DNA of 64,000 bases from Bacteroidota bacterium. Its GTDB lineage: Bacteria; Bacteroidota; Bacteroidia; NS11-12g; UBA955. Positions 24,463-34,823 of the stretch are shown here, one piece after another. Under the pieces are notes generated by a model. It made no database searches. It saw only the letters and a list, made by a program, of their open reading frames with translations, and was not told where the DNA came from. Position 1 is the stretch's first letter. The number at the start of each line of letters is the position of its first letter. Both the position numbers and the translations under genes were made by a program. Location: the NCBI GenBank assembly GCA_024103355.1, contig JAGFIU010000024.1, forward strand, positions 62,001 to 126,000, given 5' to 3'.

Positions 24463-25733
24463 TTCTTTTTGCCTTTTTGCACCAACAAAAACTTTTCGAA
24501 GATCAAATTATCCTTGTTTACTTGTGCTTCTGAGTCAGTATGTTTTTGCTTGTTAAAACTCAACGCATTGGCTTGTATCATTTTTCTCGCTTCTCCTTTG
24601 GAAGGGAAAACGGAGGTTTCTACAGCCAACAAATCAAGTATGTGAATACCTGACCGTAATTTTTCTTTAGCTATGCTAAATGTCGGCACACCTTCCATAG
24701 CACTCAAAAAAGTCTTCTCTCCCAAACTGAGTAGCTCATTAGGGTCTGCGTTGCCAAACAATATTTGAGAAGCTTTTACGGAAGTTTCATAATCTGATGC
24801 CGAATGAACCAAAGTTGTAAGCTCTTTTGCCAATGTTTTTTGTAACAAGCGCAAATGCGGTTCTTGTCTATGTTGGTCAATTAGTTCGGTTGTTTGGGCT
24901 CGTGAAAATTCTGTAAATACTTTTATCAGCTTTTCGGCATCTTCATCACTGACATTAAGCCAGAATTGGTAAAAAGTATAAGGACTTGTTTTATTAGAGT
25001 CAAGCCAAACATTTCCTCCTTCGGATTTTCCAAATTTAGTTCCATCTGCTTTGGTTAGCAATGGTGCTGTGAGCGCATAAGCCTCTCCGCCTCCCATTCT
25101 CCTGATTAACTCCGTTCCGGTTGTGATATTTCCCCATTGGTCACTGCCACCCATTTGGAGTTTTACACCATGATTTTTATACAAATAATAAAAATCATAT
25201 CCTTGAATCAGTTGATATGAAAACTCTGTAAATGAGATTCCTGTTTCCAGACGATTTTTTACAGAATCTTTTGCCATCATATAGCTGATGGAAATGTGTT
25301 TACCCACCTCTCGTATAAAATCAAGAAACTTGAATTCCTTAAACCAATCGTAGTTATTCACCATCTGTGCTGCATTGGTCTTTGATTCAAAATCCAGAAA
25401 TTTTTCAAGCTGTTTTTTTATTGCAGCTTGATTTCTTTGGAGTAATTCTAAATCCAAGAGATTTCTTTCCGCTGATTTTCCTGAAGGGTCACCAATCATT
25501 CCTGTTGCTCCACCCACAAGAGCAAAAGGTTTGTGTCCTGCTTTTTGTAGTTTGCGCAATAAAGTAATCGCGACCAAGTTGCCTACATGCAAACTATCAG
25601 CAGTAGGGTCAAAACCCACATAGCCGCTTATTTGTTCTTTTTGTAAAACATTTTCAGTCTCGGGAAAAGTATCATGTACCAAGCCCCGCCAGCGCAATTC
25701 TTCTACAAGATTATAGTTAGGAGAAAATGACAT
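24438..25733 (-). CDS. tyrS: Tyrosyl-tRNA synthetase
   Basis: A 431-residue class I aminoacyl-tRNA synthetase. The HIGH-type motif is HVGNLVAI near residue 46, the tyrosine-binding region includes QGYDFYYLY and [10 protein letters not shown], and the KMSKS loop is the TyrRS variant [12 protein letters not shown] near residue 234. A C-terminal S4-like RNA-binding domain occupies about 355-431. It starts one base after the pyrD stop and is probably cotranscribed with it. Confidence 0.96.
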   Translation of the reverse strand: MSFSPNYNLVEELRWRGLVHDTFPETENVLQKEQISGYVGFDPTADSLHVGNLVAITLLRKLQKAGHKPFALVGGATGMIGDPSGKSAERNLLDLELLQRNQAAIKKQLEKFLDFESKTNAAQMVNNYDWFKEFKFLDFIREVGKHISISYMMAKDSVKNRLETGISFTEFSYQLIQGYDFYYLYKNHGVKLQMGGSDQWGNITTGTELIRRMGGGEAYALTAPLLTKADGTKFGKSEGGNVWLDSNKTSPYTFYQFWLNVSDEDAEKLIKVFTEFSRAQTTELIDQHRQEPHLRLLQKTLAKELTTLVHSASDYETSVKASQILFGNADPNELLSLGEKTFLSAMEGVPTFSIAKEKLRSGIHILDLLAVETSVFPSKGEARKMIQANALSFNKQKHTDSEAQVNKDNLIFEKFLLVQKGKKNYFLIEVR

Positions 25734-25734
25734 A

Positions 25735-26796
25735 TCAATTAACTGTATTTTTTTCTGTGTTGTTTATCTCTTTTAATATTTCACCAATCAACGCGGGGCC
25801 TTTATAAACAAAACCGGTATAAATCTGTATCAGGTCCGCGCCCGCTAGTATTTTCTTAAGAGCATCTTTACCGGTAAAGATACCGCCAACTCCTATAATT
25901 AATTTGTCTTTATTAAGCATAGTGCGTGCTTTGGCAAGAATGTCTGTTGATTTTTCGAATAAGGGTTTACCGCTCAAACCACCTGCTCCTATGGTTTCAA
26001 CTTCATTTATAGGTGTGAGCAAATTATCTCTACTGATGGTTGTATTGGTAAGCACTATTCCCTCTAAGGTTGTATTATTTACGAATTGAATAATTTCAGC
26101 CAATTGTTCATCTGTAATATCCGGTGCAAATTTGACAAAAACAGGTACATGAAATTTCCCTTGTTTTTTTAGCAATTCTCTTGTTTTGAGAATGGGAGCT
26201 ACAATATGCTCCAACTCCGTTATGCTTTGCAAATCTCTCAATCCGGGTGTATTTGGAGAACTCACATTGATTACAAAATAATCTACGTAATCATAGAGCG
26301 TGTCAAAACAAAGTAGGTAATCATTGGCTGCAAACTGGTTTTCAGTAATTTTATTTTTACCGATATTGCCTCCAACCACAAGTCCTTTCGGACGTTTTTT
26401 TAACCTTTGTTTCACCGCATCCAAACCAGAATTATTAAATCCCATTCTGTTAATAATCGCATGGTCTTTAACTAATCTAAAAAGTCGCGGTTTGGGATTT
26501 CCATCTTGGGGCTTAGGTGTAACAGTGCCTATTTCAACAAAACCAAAACCTAATTTTTTCCAAACTTTCAGATATTTTGCGTCTTTATCAAATCCTGCGG
26601 CAAGCCCAACAATATTTGAAAATCTAATTCCGGCTATATGCTTTGATTGCTTACCGTTACTCCAATCTCCAAGCATTTTTTTTAGAAGATTGAGAGAAAA
26701 TGGGATATTGGTCAGAAAGGATAGCATACTCATAGTAAAATGGTGCGCTCTTTCCGGTGGCATTTTGAATAAACATTTCCTTATCAGACCAAACAT
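25735..26796 (-). CDS. pyrD: Dihydroorotate dehydrogenase (quinone), class 2
   Basis: A 353-residue FMN enzyme that oxidises dihydroorotate and passes electrons to the quinone pool. The N-terminal amphipathic membrane-binding extension (residues 1-45) marks class 2. FMN and substrate motifs include [44 protein letters not shown]-like sequence and [11 protein letters not shown]. It is a membrane-linked step of pyrimidine synthesis, in keeping with pyrE about 2 kb away. A -7 element precedes it. Confidence 0.95.
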   Translation of the reverse strand: MFGLIRKCLFKMPPERAHHFTMSMLSFLTNIPFSLNLLKKMLGDWSNGKQSKHIAGIRFSNIVGLAAGFDKDAKYLKVWKKLGFGFVEIGTVTPKPQDGNPKPRLFRLVKDHAIINRMGFNNSGLDAVKQRLKKRPKGLVVGGNIGKNKITENQFAANDYLLCFDTLYDYVDYFVINVSSPNTPGLRDLQSITELEHIVAPILKTRELLKKQGKFHVPVFVKFAPDITDEQLAEIIQFVNNTTLEGIVLTNTTISRDNLLTPINEVETIGAGGLSGKPLFEKSTDILAKARTMLNKDKLIIGVGGIFTGKDALKKILAGADLIQIYTGFVYKGPALIGEILKEINNTEKNTVN

Positions 26797-26815
26797 AAAC
26801 TAAAAAAATGGGCTG

Positions 26816-26823
26816 CAAAGGTA
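26816..26823 (-). promoter_or_regulatory. -7 promoter element of pyrD
   Basis: On the minus strand this reads TACCTTTG, 19 bases before the pyrD ATG at 26796. Confidence 0.5.
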
Positions 26824-26902
26824 GAGAAAGAAGCGTTATGGTCTTACTAAAATACGACTAATTCCTAGTAACATAGAATGATTTTAAATTACAAAAATAA
26901 AA

Positions 26903-26930
26903 TTGGGTTAAGACTATAATTATAATTTTG
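26903..26930 (+). promoter_or_regulatory. Promoter of the sdhCAB operon
   Basis: TTG at 26903 and TAATTTTG at 26923-26930 are separated by 17 bases, fitting the Bacteroidota -33/-7 pattern. The sdhC ATG follows 29 bases after the -7 element. Confidence 0.6.
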
Positions 26931-26959
26931 CGCGTGTCAAAAAAAAATTACAATACAAC

Positions 26960-27742
26960 ATGAGTTCAATATCAATATTCCTTAATTCATCGGTGGGGAA
27001 AAAAGTACTAATGTCCCTCACAGGTCTATTCTTGATGCTCTTTCTGGTAATTCATTTACTTGGGAATTTGCAATTACTCAAGCATGACGATGGATATGCA
27101 TTTAATACTTATGCAGCATTTATGACTACAAACCCATTGATAAAAATTGTTTCGTGGGGTACCTATTTCATTATTATTATTCATGCAATCAGAGGCATCT
27201 CATTAGAAAGGGCAAACAGAAGCAATAGGACTAACAAATACGTAATTTCAAATTATCACAGAAGCACACATTGGACAGCTCGTAAAATGGGGCTTTTGGG
27301 AGCAATTATTCTTTTGTTTATCGTTTTTCACATGAGTGACTTTTGGTGGAAGTATAAGTTTGGTGAAACACCTTGGACGAAATACACCGTAGAACTCACA
27401 ACCGGGAATATTAGCAGTCCTGAGGATGTCACAGGTCAAGGTATAACCAAATTTACAAAATATACTGACGCTGCCAACGCTTCAGAAATTGTGATTGCAA
27501 AAGACCTTTATAAAAAGGTTGTAGAAACTTTTTCTAATATCTTCTTTGTCTTATTCTATGCTGTTTCAATGCTTGCAATTGCTTTCCACTTGTGGCATGG
27601 ATTTGCAAGTTCATTCCAGTCATTGGGTATTAACCATAAGAAATACAACCCATTGATAAAAGGTTTAGGCAAAGCCTTCTCTATTATTATTCCTATACTT
27701 TTTGCCCTGATTCCAATTATTATGTTTTTCACACACCAATAA
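26960..27742 (+). CDS. sdhC: Succinate dehydrogenase cytochrome b subunit
   Basis: A 260-residue membrane anchor with five transmembrane helices, the B-type arrangement used with menaquinone. It carries several membrane histidines for two hemes b, for example VIHLLGNLQ, IIHAIRGI, VFHMSDFWWK and AFHLWHGF. The N-terminal SSVGKKVLMSLTGL stretch is standard for this family in Bacteroidota. It is the first gene of sdhCAB and is transcribed from the promoter just upstream. Confidence 0.94.
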   Translation: MSSISIFLNSSVGKKVLMSLTGLFLMLFLVIHLLGNLQLLKHDDGYAFNTYAAFMTTNPLIKIVSWGTYFIIIIHAIRGISLERANRSNRTNKYVISNYHRSTHWTARKMGLLGAIILLFIVFHMSDFWWKYKFGETPWTKYTVELTTGNISSPEDVTGQGITKFTKYTDAANASEIVIAKDLYKKVVETFSNIFFVLFYAVSMLAIAFHLWHGFASSFQSLGINHKKYNPLIKGLGKAFSIIIPILFALIPIIMFFTHQ

Positions 27743-27763
27743 ACCATTTTAGAAAAGATTATT

Positions 27764-29773
27764 ATGAGCGAAAATAAATTAAATTCAAAAGTACCGGAAG
27801 GTCCTTTATCAGATAAATGGACAAATCATAAAAACCATATAAGACTTGTAAATCCTGCAAATAAGCGTCAATTAGAAATAATAGTGGTAGGAACCGGTCT
27901 TGCCGGGGCGTCAGCTGCTGCATCATTAGCAGAGATGGGATACAAAGTTAAAACGTTTTGTTTTCAAGATTCTCCTAGGAGAGCACACTCGATTGCAGCT
28001 CAGGGCGGTATAAATGCTGCAAAAAATTATCAAAATGATGGCGACTCTACATATCGATTATTTTATGATACTATTAAAGGGGGTGACTATCGTTCTCGTG
28101 AAGCCAACACATACCGATTAGCTGAAGTTTCCGCTAATATAATAGACCAATGTGTTGCACAAGGGGTTCCCTTTGCAAGAGAATACGGGGGGCTGCTAGA
28201 TAACCGTTCTTTTGGTGGAGTACAAGTATCAAGAACTTTTTATGCAAAAGGGCAAACCGGTCAACAGTTACTATTGGGTGCATATTCAGCTTTAAATAGA
28301 CAAATCAGTAAAGGAAATGTCACATCCTATACAAGGCATGAAATGCTTGACCTTGTTTTAATTGAAGGCAAGGCACGAGGGATTATCGCTAGAAATTTAA
28401 TTACCGGTGAAATAGAAAGACATGCTGCTCATGCTGTTGTTCTATGCACAGGTGGTTATGGTAATGTATTCTTTCTTTCAACAAATGCCATGGGTTCAAA
28501 TGTTACAGCGGCATGGAAAGCTCATAAGAAAGGTGCATTCATGGCAAACCCCTGTTACACCCAGATTCACCCAACTTGTATTCCTGTTTCTGGTCATTAC
28601 CAGTCAAAATTGACTCTGATGTCTGAATCATTACGAAATGACGGAAGAATATGGGTGCCAAAGAAAAAGGAAGATGTAGAGGCAATTAGAAATGGAAGTA
28701 AAAAACCAAAGGATATTCCTGCAGAAGATAGAGACTATTATCTTGAAAGACGTTATCCCGCCTTCGGTAATTTAGTCCCAAGGGATGTTGCATCAAGGGC
28801 TGCAAAGGAGCGATGTGATGCAGGGTTTGGAGTGAACAAAACAGGCGAGGCAGTATTCCTTGACTTTGCAAGCTCATTTGAGAGATATGGTGAAATAGAA
28901 GCTCATGTTCAAGGTAAACATAATGCAACTAAGGAAGAAATAATTGCACTTGGTAAAAAGGTTGTAGAAAAGAAATATGGTAATTTATTTCAAATGTATG
29001 AAAAAATTACCGCTGAAAATCCCTATGAAACCCCTATGAAAATATATCCTGCTGTTCACTATACAATGGGAGGTCTTTGGGTTGACTATAATTTAATGAG
29101 TACCGTCCCCGGTTTATATGTTTGTGGTGAAGCAAACTTCTCCGATCATGGCGCCAATCGACTAGGGGCTTCAGCTTTGATGCAGGGTTTGGCAGATGGG
29201 TATTTTGTTTTACCCTATACGATTGGTGATTATTTAGCTGACGATATAAGAACCGGCAAGATATCTACTGATTTGCCTGAATTTAAGGAAGCAGAAGAAA
29301 AAGTAAAAGAAACCATTTCGAAACTATTTAGTATCAAAGGTTCTGAATCGGTTGACAGTTTCCATAAAAGACTAGGAAAAATTATGTGGGACAAATGCGG
29401 AATGGCTCGAAATGCTCAAGGACTACAAGAAGCCATCGGAGAGATTAGGACATTAAGGGAGGAGTTTTGGAAGAATGTTCGAATTACTGGCGAACCCAAC
29501 GAACTTAATAACGAACTTGAAAAAGCAATGAGAGTCGCTGACTTCTTAGAATTAGGTGAGTTAATGTGTGTTGACGCACTCAATAGAAACGAATCTTGCG
29601 GAGGACATTTCAGAGAAGAATATCAAACTCAAGATGGAGAAGCTAAGAGAGATGATGGAAACTTTGCACATGTTGCAGCATGGGAATTCGTTGGAGATCC
29701 GGGCAAAGCATTACTACACAAAGAAGAATTGAAATTTGAAAATATTAAATTAGTCCAAAGGAGTTATAAATAA
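27764..29773 (+). CDS. sdhA: Succinate dehydrogenase flavoprotein subunit
   Basis: A 669-residue catalytic subunit with covalent FAD. The FAD-binding GxGxxG is in [19 protein letters not shown] near residue 41, and the FAD-linking His is expected in [17 protein letters not shown]. The substrate site includes HPTCIPVSG and the catalytic Arg region SRAAKERCD. Near the end [21 protein letters not shown] is the second FAD block. Length and features fit the SdhA of Bacteroidota. It begins 21 bases after sdhC. Confidence 0.96.
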   Translation: MSENKLNSKVPEGPLSDKWTNHKNHIRLVNPANKRQLEIIVVGTGLAGASAAASLAEMGYKVKTFCFQDSPRRAHSIAAQGGINAAKNYQNDGDSTYRLFYDTIKGGDYRSREANTYRLAEVSANIIDQCVAQGVPFAREYGGLLDNRSFGGVQVSRTFYAKGQTGQQLLLGAYSALNRQISKGNVTSYTRHEMLDLVLIEGKARGIIARNLITGEIERHAAHAVVLCTGGYGNVFFLSTNAMGSNVTAAWKAHKKGAFMANPCYTQIHPTCIPVSGHYQSKLTLMSESLRNDGRIWVPKKKEDVEAIRNGSKKPKDIPAEDRDYYLERRYPAFGNLVPRDVASRAAKERCDAGFGVNKTGEAVFLDFASSFERYGEIEAHVQGKHNATKEEIIALGKKVVEKKYGNLFQMYEKITAENPYETPMKIYPAVHYTMGGLWVDYNLMSTVPGLYVCGEANFSDHGANRLGASALMQGLADGYFVLPYTIGDYLADDIRTGKISTDLPEFKEAEEKVKETISKLFSIKGSESVDSFHKRLGKIMWDKCGMARNAQGLQEAIGEIRTLREEFWKNVRITGEPNELNNELEKAMRVADFLELGELMCVDALNRNESCGGHFREEYQTQDGEAKRDDGNFAHVAAWEFVGDPGKALLHKEELKFENIKLVQRSYK

Positions 29774-29779
29774 AATATC

Positions 29780-30529
29780 ATGAAACTTACATTGAAAATC
29801 TGGAGACAGAAAAATAAAAATGCCCATGGCGAAATGAAAACATATCAAGTTGATCATATCTCTGATGATATGTCATTTCTTGAGATGATTGATGTATTAA
29901 ATGAAGAATTAGTTGAAAAAAATGATGACCCTGTAGCTTTTGACCACGACTGCCGTGAAGGAATTTGCGGAATGTGCTCTATGGTTATCAATGGACAGCC
30001 ACACGGCCCGGGAAAAGGAATCACTACATGTCAATTACACATGCGCGAGTTCAATGATGGCGATACTATTTATATAGAACCATTTAGAGCAGATGCTTTC
30101 CCAATTATTAAAGATTTGGTAGTTGACCGTTCTGCATTTGACCGTATTCAACAAGCAGGTGGATTTATTTCTGTGAATACAAGTGGGAATACTATTGATG
30201 CTAATGCTATTCCCGTACCTAAGGAAAATGCAGACACTGCTTTTGACTCAGCAACATGTATTGGCTGTGGTGCTTGTGTTGCTGCATGTAAAAACTCCTC
30301 TGCCATTCTTTTTGTAAGTGCGAAGGTATCTCAATTTGCCTTGTTACCTCAAGGAGAACTTGAGAGAAAAGAGAGGGCACTTAAAATGGTTGAACAGATG
30401 GACAAAGAAGGGTTTGGTTCTTGCACAAATATTGGCGACTGTGCAGCAGAATGTCCAAAAGAAATAAGCCTCGAGAACATTGCAAGATTGAATAGAGAAT
30501 ATATTTCTGCTACTATCAAAAGCAAATAA
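29780..30529 (+). CDS. sdhB: Succinate dehydrogenase iron-sulfur subunit
   Basis: A 249-residue electron carrier between FAD and quinone. The [2Fe-2S] ligands are in [15 protein letters not shown] with a later Cys in TTCQLH; the [4Fe-4S] site is [11 protein letters not shown], and the third cluster uses [15 protein letters not shown]. It begins 6 bases after sdhA. No good terminator was seen after it. Confidence 0.96.
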   Translation: MKLTLKIWRQKNKNAHGEMKTYQVDHISDDMSFLEMIDVLNEELVEKNDDPVAFDHDCREGICGMCSMVINGQPHGPGKGITTCQLHMREFNDGDTIYIEPFRADAFPIIKDLVVDRSAFDRIQQAGGFISVNTSGNTIDANAIPVPKENADTAFDSATCIGCGACVAACKNSSAILFVSAKVSQFALLPQGELERKERALKMVEQMDKEGFGSCTNIGDCAAECPKEISLENIARLNREYISATIKSK

Positions 30530-30615
30530 TAATTAAGGTTTCATTTGTTGAAATCTCTAAGTTTATTAGTTTCAATATTTTAACCTTTCCGTTGCAGGTT
30601 TGTTGCAATTGGCTC

Positions 30616-30623
30616 TATCTTTG
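30616..30623 (+). promoter_or_regulatory. -7 promoter element of the rhomboid gene
   Basis: TATCTTTG matches TAnnTTTG, 12 bases before the ATG at 30636. Confidence 0.5.
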
Positions 30624-30635
30624 CCGTCCTAATAG

Positions 30636-31505
30636 ATGAGCAATATATTTGAAGAAATAAAAAACAGTTTTAATAGAGGAGACAATGCAATACGCAAATT
30701 GATTTTTATCAATTCAGCAGTTTTTATTGTTACAACAATTCTCGGTAAAATCCCATTTGAATGGACAAAAATTATCCTTGAAAATTTACCGTTACCCCAC
30801 CTGTTTCATGTATTTATCAAGCAACCATGGTCATTGTTTACATACATTTTTATGCATGCCAATATATGGCATATACTTTCTAATATGCTGTGGCTGTATT
30901 TTATTGGTGAAATATTTCGAAATTTAGTCGGTAATAAGCATATCTACCAAACATTCATTTTGGGAGGAATATCAGGAGGAATACTCTATCTGATTGTGTT
31001 AAATATTGTTCCACACTATGCTGAGATGAATGAAGCTATCAGGCTGGTAGGCGCATCGGGAGGGGTAACCGCAGTAATCATAGCAACCGCAACGTTTATA
31101 CCTGAATATGAAATTAGACCTTTCGGGTTATTTAGTATCAAACTAAAGTGGATTGCAACAATATTTATTTTATATAATATACTTGCACTAGGAAATGGAG
31201 ATAATGACGGTGGGATACTAGCCCACCTTGGGGGTGCTATTTTTGGCTTTGTATATGTAAAATGGATGAAAGGGCAATACTTTCTTCCTAATCTTAAGGG
31301 GGTTTTTAAATTTAAAAAGAAAGTAAAAAGGCCTATACGAGATTTTAAAGTAAATATTAATAACCAATCATATACATCTAAAACAAGCGATGCTCATTCT
31401 CAAAAGGAAATAGATTCTATCTTAGATAAAATTTCAAAATCAGGATATGACTCTCTCACAAAGAAAGAAAAAGAAATTCTATTCAAAGCAAGTAAAGAGT
31501 TGTAA
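30636..31505 (+). CDS. Rhomboid-family intramembrane serine protease
   Basis: A 289-residue membrane protease with about six transmembrane helices to residue 215. The oxyanion Asn lies in HANIWHILSNMLWLY, the catalytic Ser in VGASGGVTAV (GxSG), and the catalytic His in LAHLGGAIFGF. The soluble C-terminus has the short motif seen in Bacteroidota rhomboids, KEIDSILDKISKSGYDSL. The substrate is unknown. Confidence 0.92.
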   Translation: MSNIFEEIKNSFNRGDNAIRKLIFINSAVFIVTTILGKIPFEWTKIILENLPLPHLFHVFIKQPWSLFTYIFMHANIWHILSNMLWLYFIGEIFRNLVGNKHIYQTFILGGISGGILYLIVLNIVPHYAEMNEAIRLVGASGGVTAVIIATATFIPEYEIRPFGLFSIKLKWIATIFILYNILALGNGDNDGGILAHLGGAIFGFVYVKWMKGQYFLPNLKGVFKFKKKVKRPIRDFKVNINNQSYTSKTSDAHSQKEIDSILDKISKSGYDSLTKKEKEILFKASKEL

Positions 31506-31548
31506 CACAAGCGATACCGAATGATTTTATAAAATTCATTTTAAACAC

Positions 31549-31578
31549 TTTGTAAATCAAATAGTCATTATATATTTG
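31549..31578 (+). promoter_or_regulatory. Promoter of the PorE-like lipoprotein gene
   Basis: TTTG at 31549 and TATATTTG at 31571-31578 with an 18-base spacer; the ATG is 43 bases further on. Confidence 0.6.
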
Positions 31579-31621
31579 CTTCATTAAAATCAACCTATCT
31601 CAAACAGTTATATATTAAAGA

Positions 31622-34600
31622 ATGAAAAGAAAACTTACCTTATTTCTAAGTATGATTACATTGGTTGGAGCACTTATTATTCAACAAGGATGTTCAAAGA
31701 TTTCAATGCAAAAAGCCAATGAATTAAAAGAGACAAGACAATATGCTCAAGCAGCTGAAATGTACTCAAAACTTTCATCTAGTAAAAAACTCTCAAAAGA
31801 ATTGAAACAAGAAGCAACATATAAAGCTGCGGAGTGCTATAGAAAGGCGAACGAATTTAAGAAAGCAAAACGAGCCTATGAAAAAATTCTTAGAAAGGAA
31901 CCTAAGAATTCAGAAGCTCTTTATCAATTGGGGATATTGACAATGAAAGAAGCTGCAGAACAAACAAATTTAGATATCTACAAGAAAGCACGTGAATACT
32001 TCTCTAGCTATCTAAATGAGGTTCCCGGGGATGAAAATGCCTTTAAAAAGATTGCCAGTTGCGACTCAGCTGAGAGTTGGTTAACTCAAGAATCAAGGTT
32101 TGTTGTCACAAATTTCAGAGAAACCAATACGAAATACAGCGACTACTCTCCAATGATTGCAGACAAAAAAGACCAGGCATTATTTTTTGTTTCTGACAGA
32201 GAGGGTGGTTATAACAAGAAAAAAATTTATGGGGGAACAGCTCGCTTTTTTTCAGATGTATGGATGATTGAACTAGAAAAATTAAAAAGAGGAAAATACA
32301 GATGGGGAAAGCCCAGACTGGTACCTGGAGAAATTAATGCTAAATTTAACGATGGAGTTCAAGACTTTGATAGAAGATATTCAACAATATACTTCACGAG
32401 ATGTAATGGTACAGATGGCAAAACACCTTTCTGTAAAATATATGAAGCAAAAAAGAGGGGAAATGAATGGGTTGAAGTTACTGTTCTTCCCTTCTGCGAT
32501 CTTGACAGCGCAAATTATTCCCATCCCACCTTATCTCCGGACGGGAACAACCTTTATTTTACTTCTGATAGAGAAGGTGGTTATGGCGGCTATGACTTAT
32601 ACGTTGTTAACTATATAAAAAGAGGAAGAACATGGAGCGACCCAATAAATCTTGGCAACACTATTAATACCAGCAAAGATGAGATGTTCCCATACTATAA
32701 TTCACATGATAATAGCTTGTATTTTTCTTCAAACGGTCATATAGGGATGGGAGGATTAGACATATTTAGAAGCGAAGGAGTTGGAAACGAATGGAACGAA
32801 CCGGAGAATTTAAGATTCCCTCTTAATACCGGAGCTGATGATTTCGGAATCACCTTCGATAATAACAATCAATTCCATGGCTACTTCTCCTCAAACCGTC
32901 CCGGAGGACGCGGGGAGGAAGATATCTACGAATTCAAAATTCTCCCACTTTATTTTAAACTAACCGGCACTGTAACCGACTGTAAGACAGGCAAGCCTCT
33001 ACCCAACTCGTTAGTAGAAATTACCAATGACCTCGATACTGTAAAGATATCTCTCAGAACAAATGAAGATGGAGATTATGATACAGTTGTATTAGCAGAA
33101 AAAGCTACCTACAAGATATCAGTTACTAACAGAGAAGCCTATTACTTTGATGCAGAAGATAATCCTAGAACAATAACAACTGTAGGGCTTAAAAAATCCC
33201 ATACTTTTATTGAAGATTTTTGTTTGAATCCACAATTGGACTTTGCCAAAGTACTTCCGATTTTCTATGACTTAGATAAAGCAAATATCAAACCAGCTGC
33301 CGCTAAGGTTCTTTCGGATTCATTATTGCCTCTTCTATTAAAATATCCTAAAATCAGGATTGAGCTTGGATCTCACACAGACTGCCGCTCATCCTATGCT
33401 TATAACATCTCACTCTCTCAGAGAAGGGCTGATTCAGCAGTTGCTTATTTGATAAGTAAAGGAATTGACCCGAGAAGAATTATTGCAAAAGGTTATGGAG
33501 AGTCTCAATTAATCAATGATTGCGCATGCGAAGGAAGAGATATTGTGGCCAATACAAAATATGATTTAGGATTAAGCCCTATAACCAACATGCCTATTGT
33601 TGCCAAGAAAAAAATCGAAACAGGAGACCAATATATTTATAAAACATACGAACCGAGCGAAATCAAAGTAATAAACAATATTAAATACGTTCCATGCGAT
33701 GAGTATCAACATTCGCAGAACAGAAGAACTACATTCAGAATCATGGACGTAAACTTTGATCCTAATATGAAAGTGGTAGATTCAGATGATCCTAATAATC
33801 AAAATGCTCAGATTGTTATTGTTAAATTAGAAAAAGAAGGGAACAATTACAAAGGACAAGTTTCTGCAAATAATGTCCCTTCTGCCGGCCCCTCCATTTT
33901 TGTAGATTCTGATAAAATGGAAATCTCATTGATAGAATTAAAAAATCTAATCGAAAGAAAAGCTCTTACTCCTGATGCGCTAAGAGGAGTAACTCCACAA
34001 CAAGTAATCAGTGGAAGAATTCCACCTAATGCATCCGTTGTTGTGGATACCCTTCTTATCGGAACTCAAGAACTAGGCAAGACTTACGAAAATGTCGAAT
34101 TACAAATAAGTAGCTTTACCGCTTCATACAGACTAGGGTTCAAAGTTTTAGACTCAACATTTGGAGCTACCTTTAACAAAGAAGAAAGCGAATTGGCATT
34201 AACTCATATCAATAAAGAAGCTCTGCAAGATGGCCCTATAGATTCTAAATTAACAACACCGCAAGAACCTAAAATTGATTGGAATACGATACCCGGGGTA
34301 ATTAAACTTAAAGTAATTGAAGAAAATGGCATTAAATACATCTCTGTGATGGTGAACGATAAAGAAGCTATAATGTTTAATTATGAATTCACAGGAAGAA
34401 ACACATGGATTGATGTACCTACTGCCATCAAACTCTACCAATCCAAAACAATTGGCAAACAGCACTTCACAGATGGAGACAAATACAAAGTTGAGGGCGT
34501 TAAATTTCCAAGCAATCAATTTGAATTTGAAAAGATGCAATTAGGCGAAACTATTGTTACAGATGTTAAATTTAAGATTTCTGACAAAGCTGAATATCCA

Positions 34601-34696
34601 ACTCTAGGAAGAGCATTTTTCCGCAAATTCAAAGATTGGCACGAAGAAAATGGCTTTATTTATCTAGTACCAAAACCGGAAAGAGGTAAAAAATAA
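31622..34696 (+). CDS. PorE-like OmpA-family lipoprotein with TPR, PD40 propeller and a long C-terminal extension
   Basis: A 1024-residue outer-membrane or periplasmic lipoprotein; the lipobox IQQGC puts the lipidated Cys near residue 24. Domains in order: TPR repeats (about 30-140), PD40-type propeller blades (about 175-440, e.g. YFTSDREGGYGGYDLY), a carboxypeptidase-regulatory-like domain (about 443-540, TGTVTDCKTGKPLP), and an OmpA peptidoglycan-binding domain (about 545-705). This order is that of the T9SS component PorE. The OmpA domain is split by an insertion of about 60 residues with a CAC motif before NRRTTFRIM. Residues 705-1024 are extra and look like two degenerate retropepsin-like domains. 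Bacteroidota carry several PD40-OmpA paralogues, so I leave it unnamed. Confidence 0.82.
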   Translation: MKRKLTLFLSMITLVGALIIQQGCSKISMQKANELKETRQYAQAAEMYSKLSSSKKLSKELKQEATYKAAECYRKANEFKKAKRAYEKILRKEPKNSEALYQLGILTMKEAAEQTNLDIYKKAREYFSSYLNEVPGDENAFKKIASCDSAESWLTQESRFVVTNFRETNTKYSDYSPMIADKKDQALFFVSDREGGYNKKKIYGGTARFFSDVWMIELEKLKRGKYRWGKPRLVPGEINAKFNDGVQDFDRRYSTIYFTRCNGTDGKTPFCKIYEAKKRGNEWVEVTVLPFCDLDSANYSHPTLSPDGNNLYFTSDREGGYGGYDLYVVNYIKRGRTWSDPINLGNTINTSKDEMFPYYNSHDNSLYFSSNGHIGMGGLDIFRSEGVGNEWNEPENLRFPLNTGADDFGITFDNNNQFHGYFSSNRPGGRGEEDIYEFKILPLYFKLTGTVTDCKTGKPLPNSLVEITNDLDTVKISLRTNEDGDYDTVVLAEKATYKISVTNREAYYFDAEDNPRTITTVGLKKSHTFIEDFCLNPQLDFAKVLPIFYDLDKANIKPAAAKVLSDSLLPLLLKYPKIRIELGSHTDCRSSYAYNISLSQRRADSAVAYLISKGIDPRRIIAKGYGESQLINDCACEGRDIVANTKYDLGLSPITNMPIVAKKKIETGDQYIYKTYEPSEIKVINNIKYVPCDEYQHSQNRRTTFRIMDVNFDPNMKVVDSDDPNNQNAQIVIVKLEKEGNNYKGQVSANNVPSAGPSIFVDSDKMEISLIELKNLIERKALTPDALRGVTPQQVISGRIPPNASVVVDTLLIGTQELGKTYENVELQISSFTASYRLGFKVLDSTFGATFNKEESELALTHINKEALQDGPIDSKLTTPQEPKIDWNTIPGVIKLKVIEENGIKYISVMVNDKEAIMFNYEFTGRNTWIDVPTAIKLYQSKTIGKQHFTDGDKYKVEGVKFPSNQFEFEKMQLGETIVTDVKFKISDKAEYPTLGRAFFRKFKDWHEENGFIYLVPKPERGKK

Positions 34697-34757
34697 TTTT
34701 AACTAAATCATTGCTTGTTATAAGTAAAGAACGTGTTTCATAGTTTAAGTTTAAATG

Positions 34758-34788
34758 ATAGCGGAGGGGCAATTGCCCCTTTTGCTAT
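34758..34788 (+). terminator. Hairpin terminator after the PorE-like gene
   Basis: The perfect palindrome AGGGGCAATTGCCCCT (34765-34780) sits inside an outer ATAGC/GCTAT pairing. It lies 62 bases after the stop and just before the purM promoter. The T tract is weak. Confidence 0.6.
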
Positions 34789-34811
34789 TATATTAATAGA
34801 CAAATAACTTC

Positions 34812-34819
34812 TACATTTG
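34812..34819 (+). promoter_or_regulatory. -7 promoter element of purM
   Basis: TACATTTG matches TAnnTTTG and ends 4 bases before the ATG at 34824, so the mRNA is probably leaderless. Confidence 0.55.
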
Positions 34820-34823
34820 CAGC

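Noticed and set aside
27764-29773. sdhA read as fumarate reductase
   Set aside because: The sequences of the two are similar and cannot be separated by eye; the B-type sdhCAB arrangement in this phylum is normally called succinate dehydrogenase.
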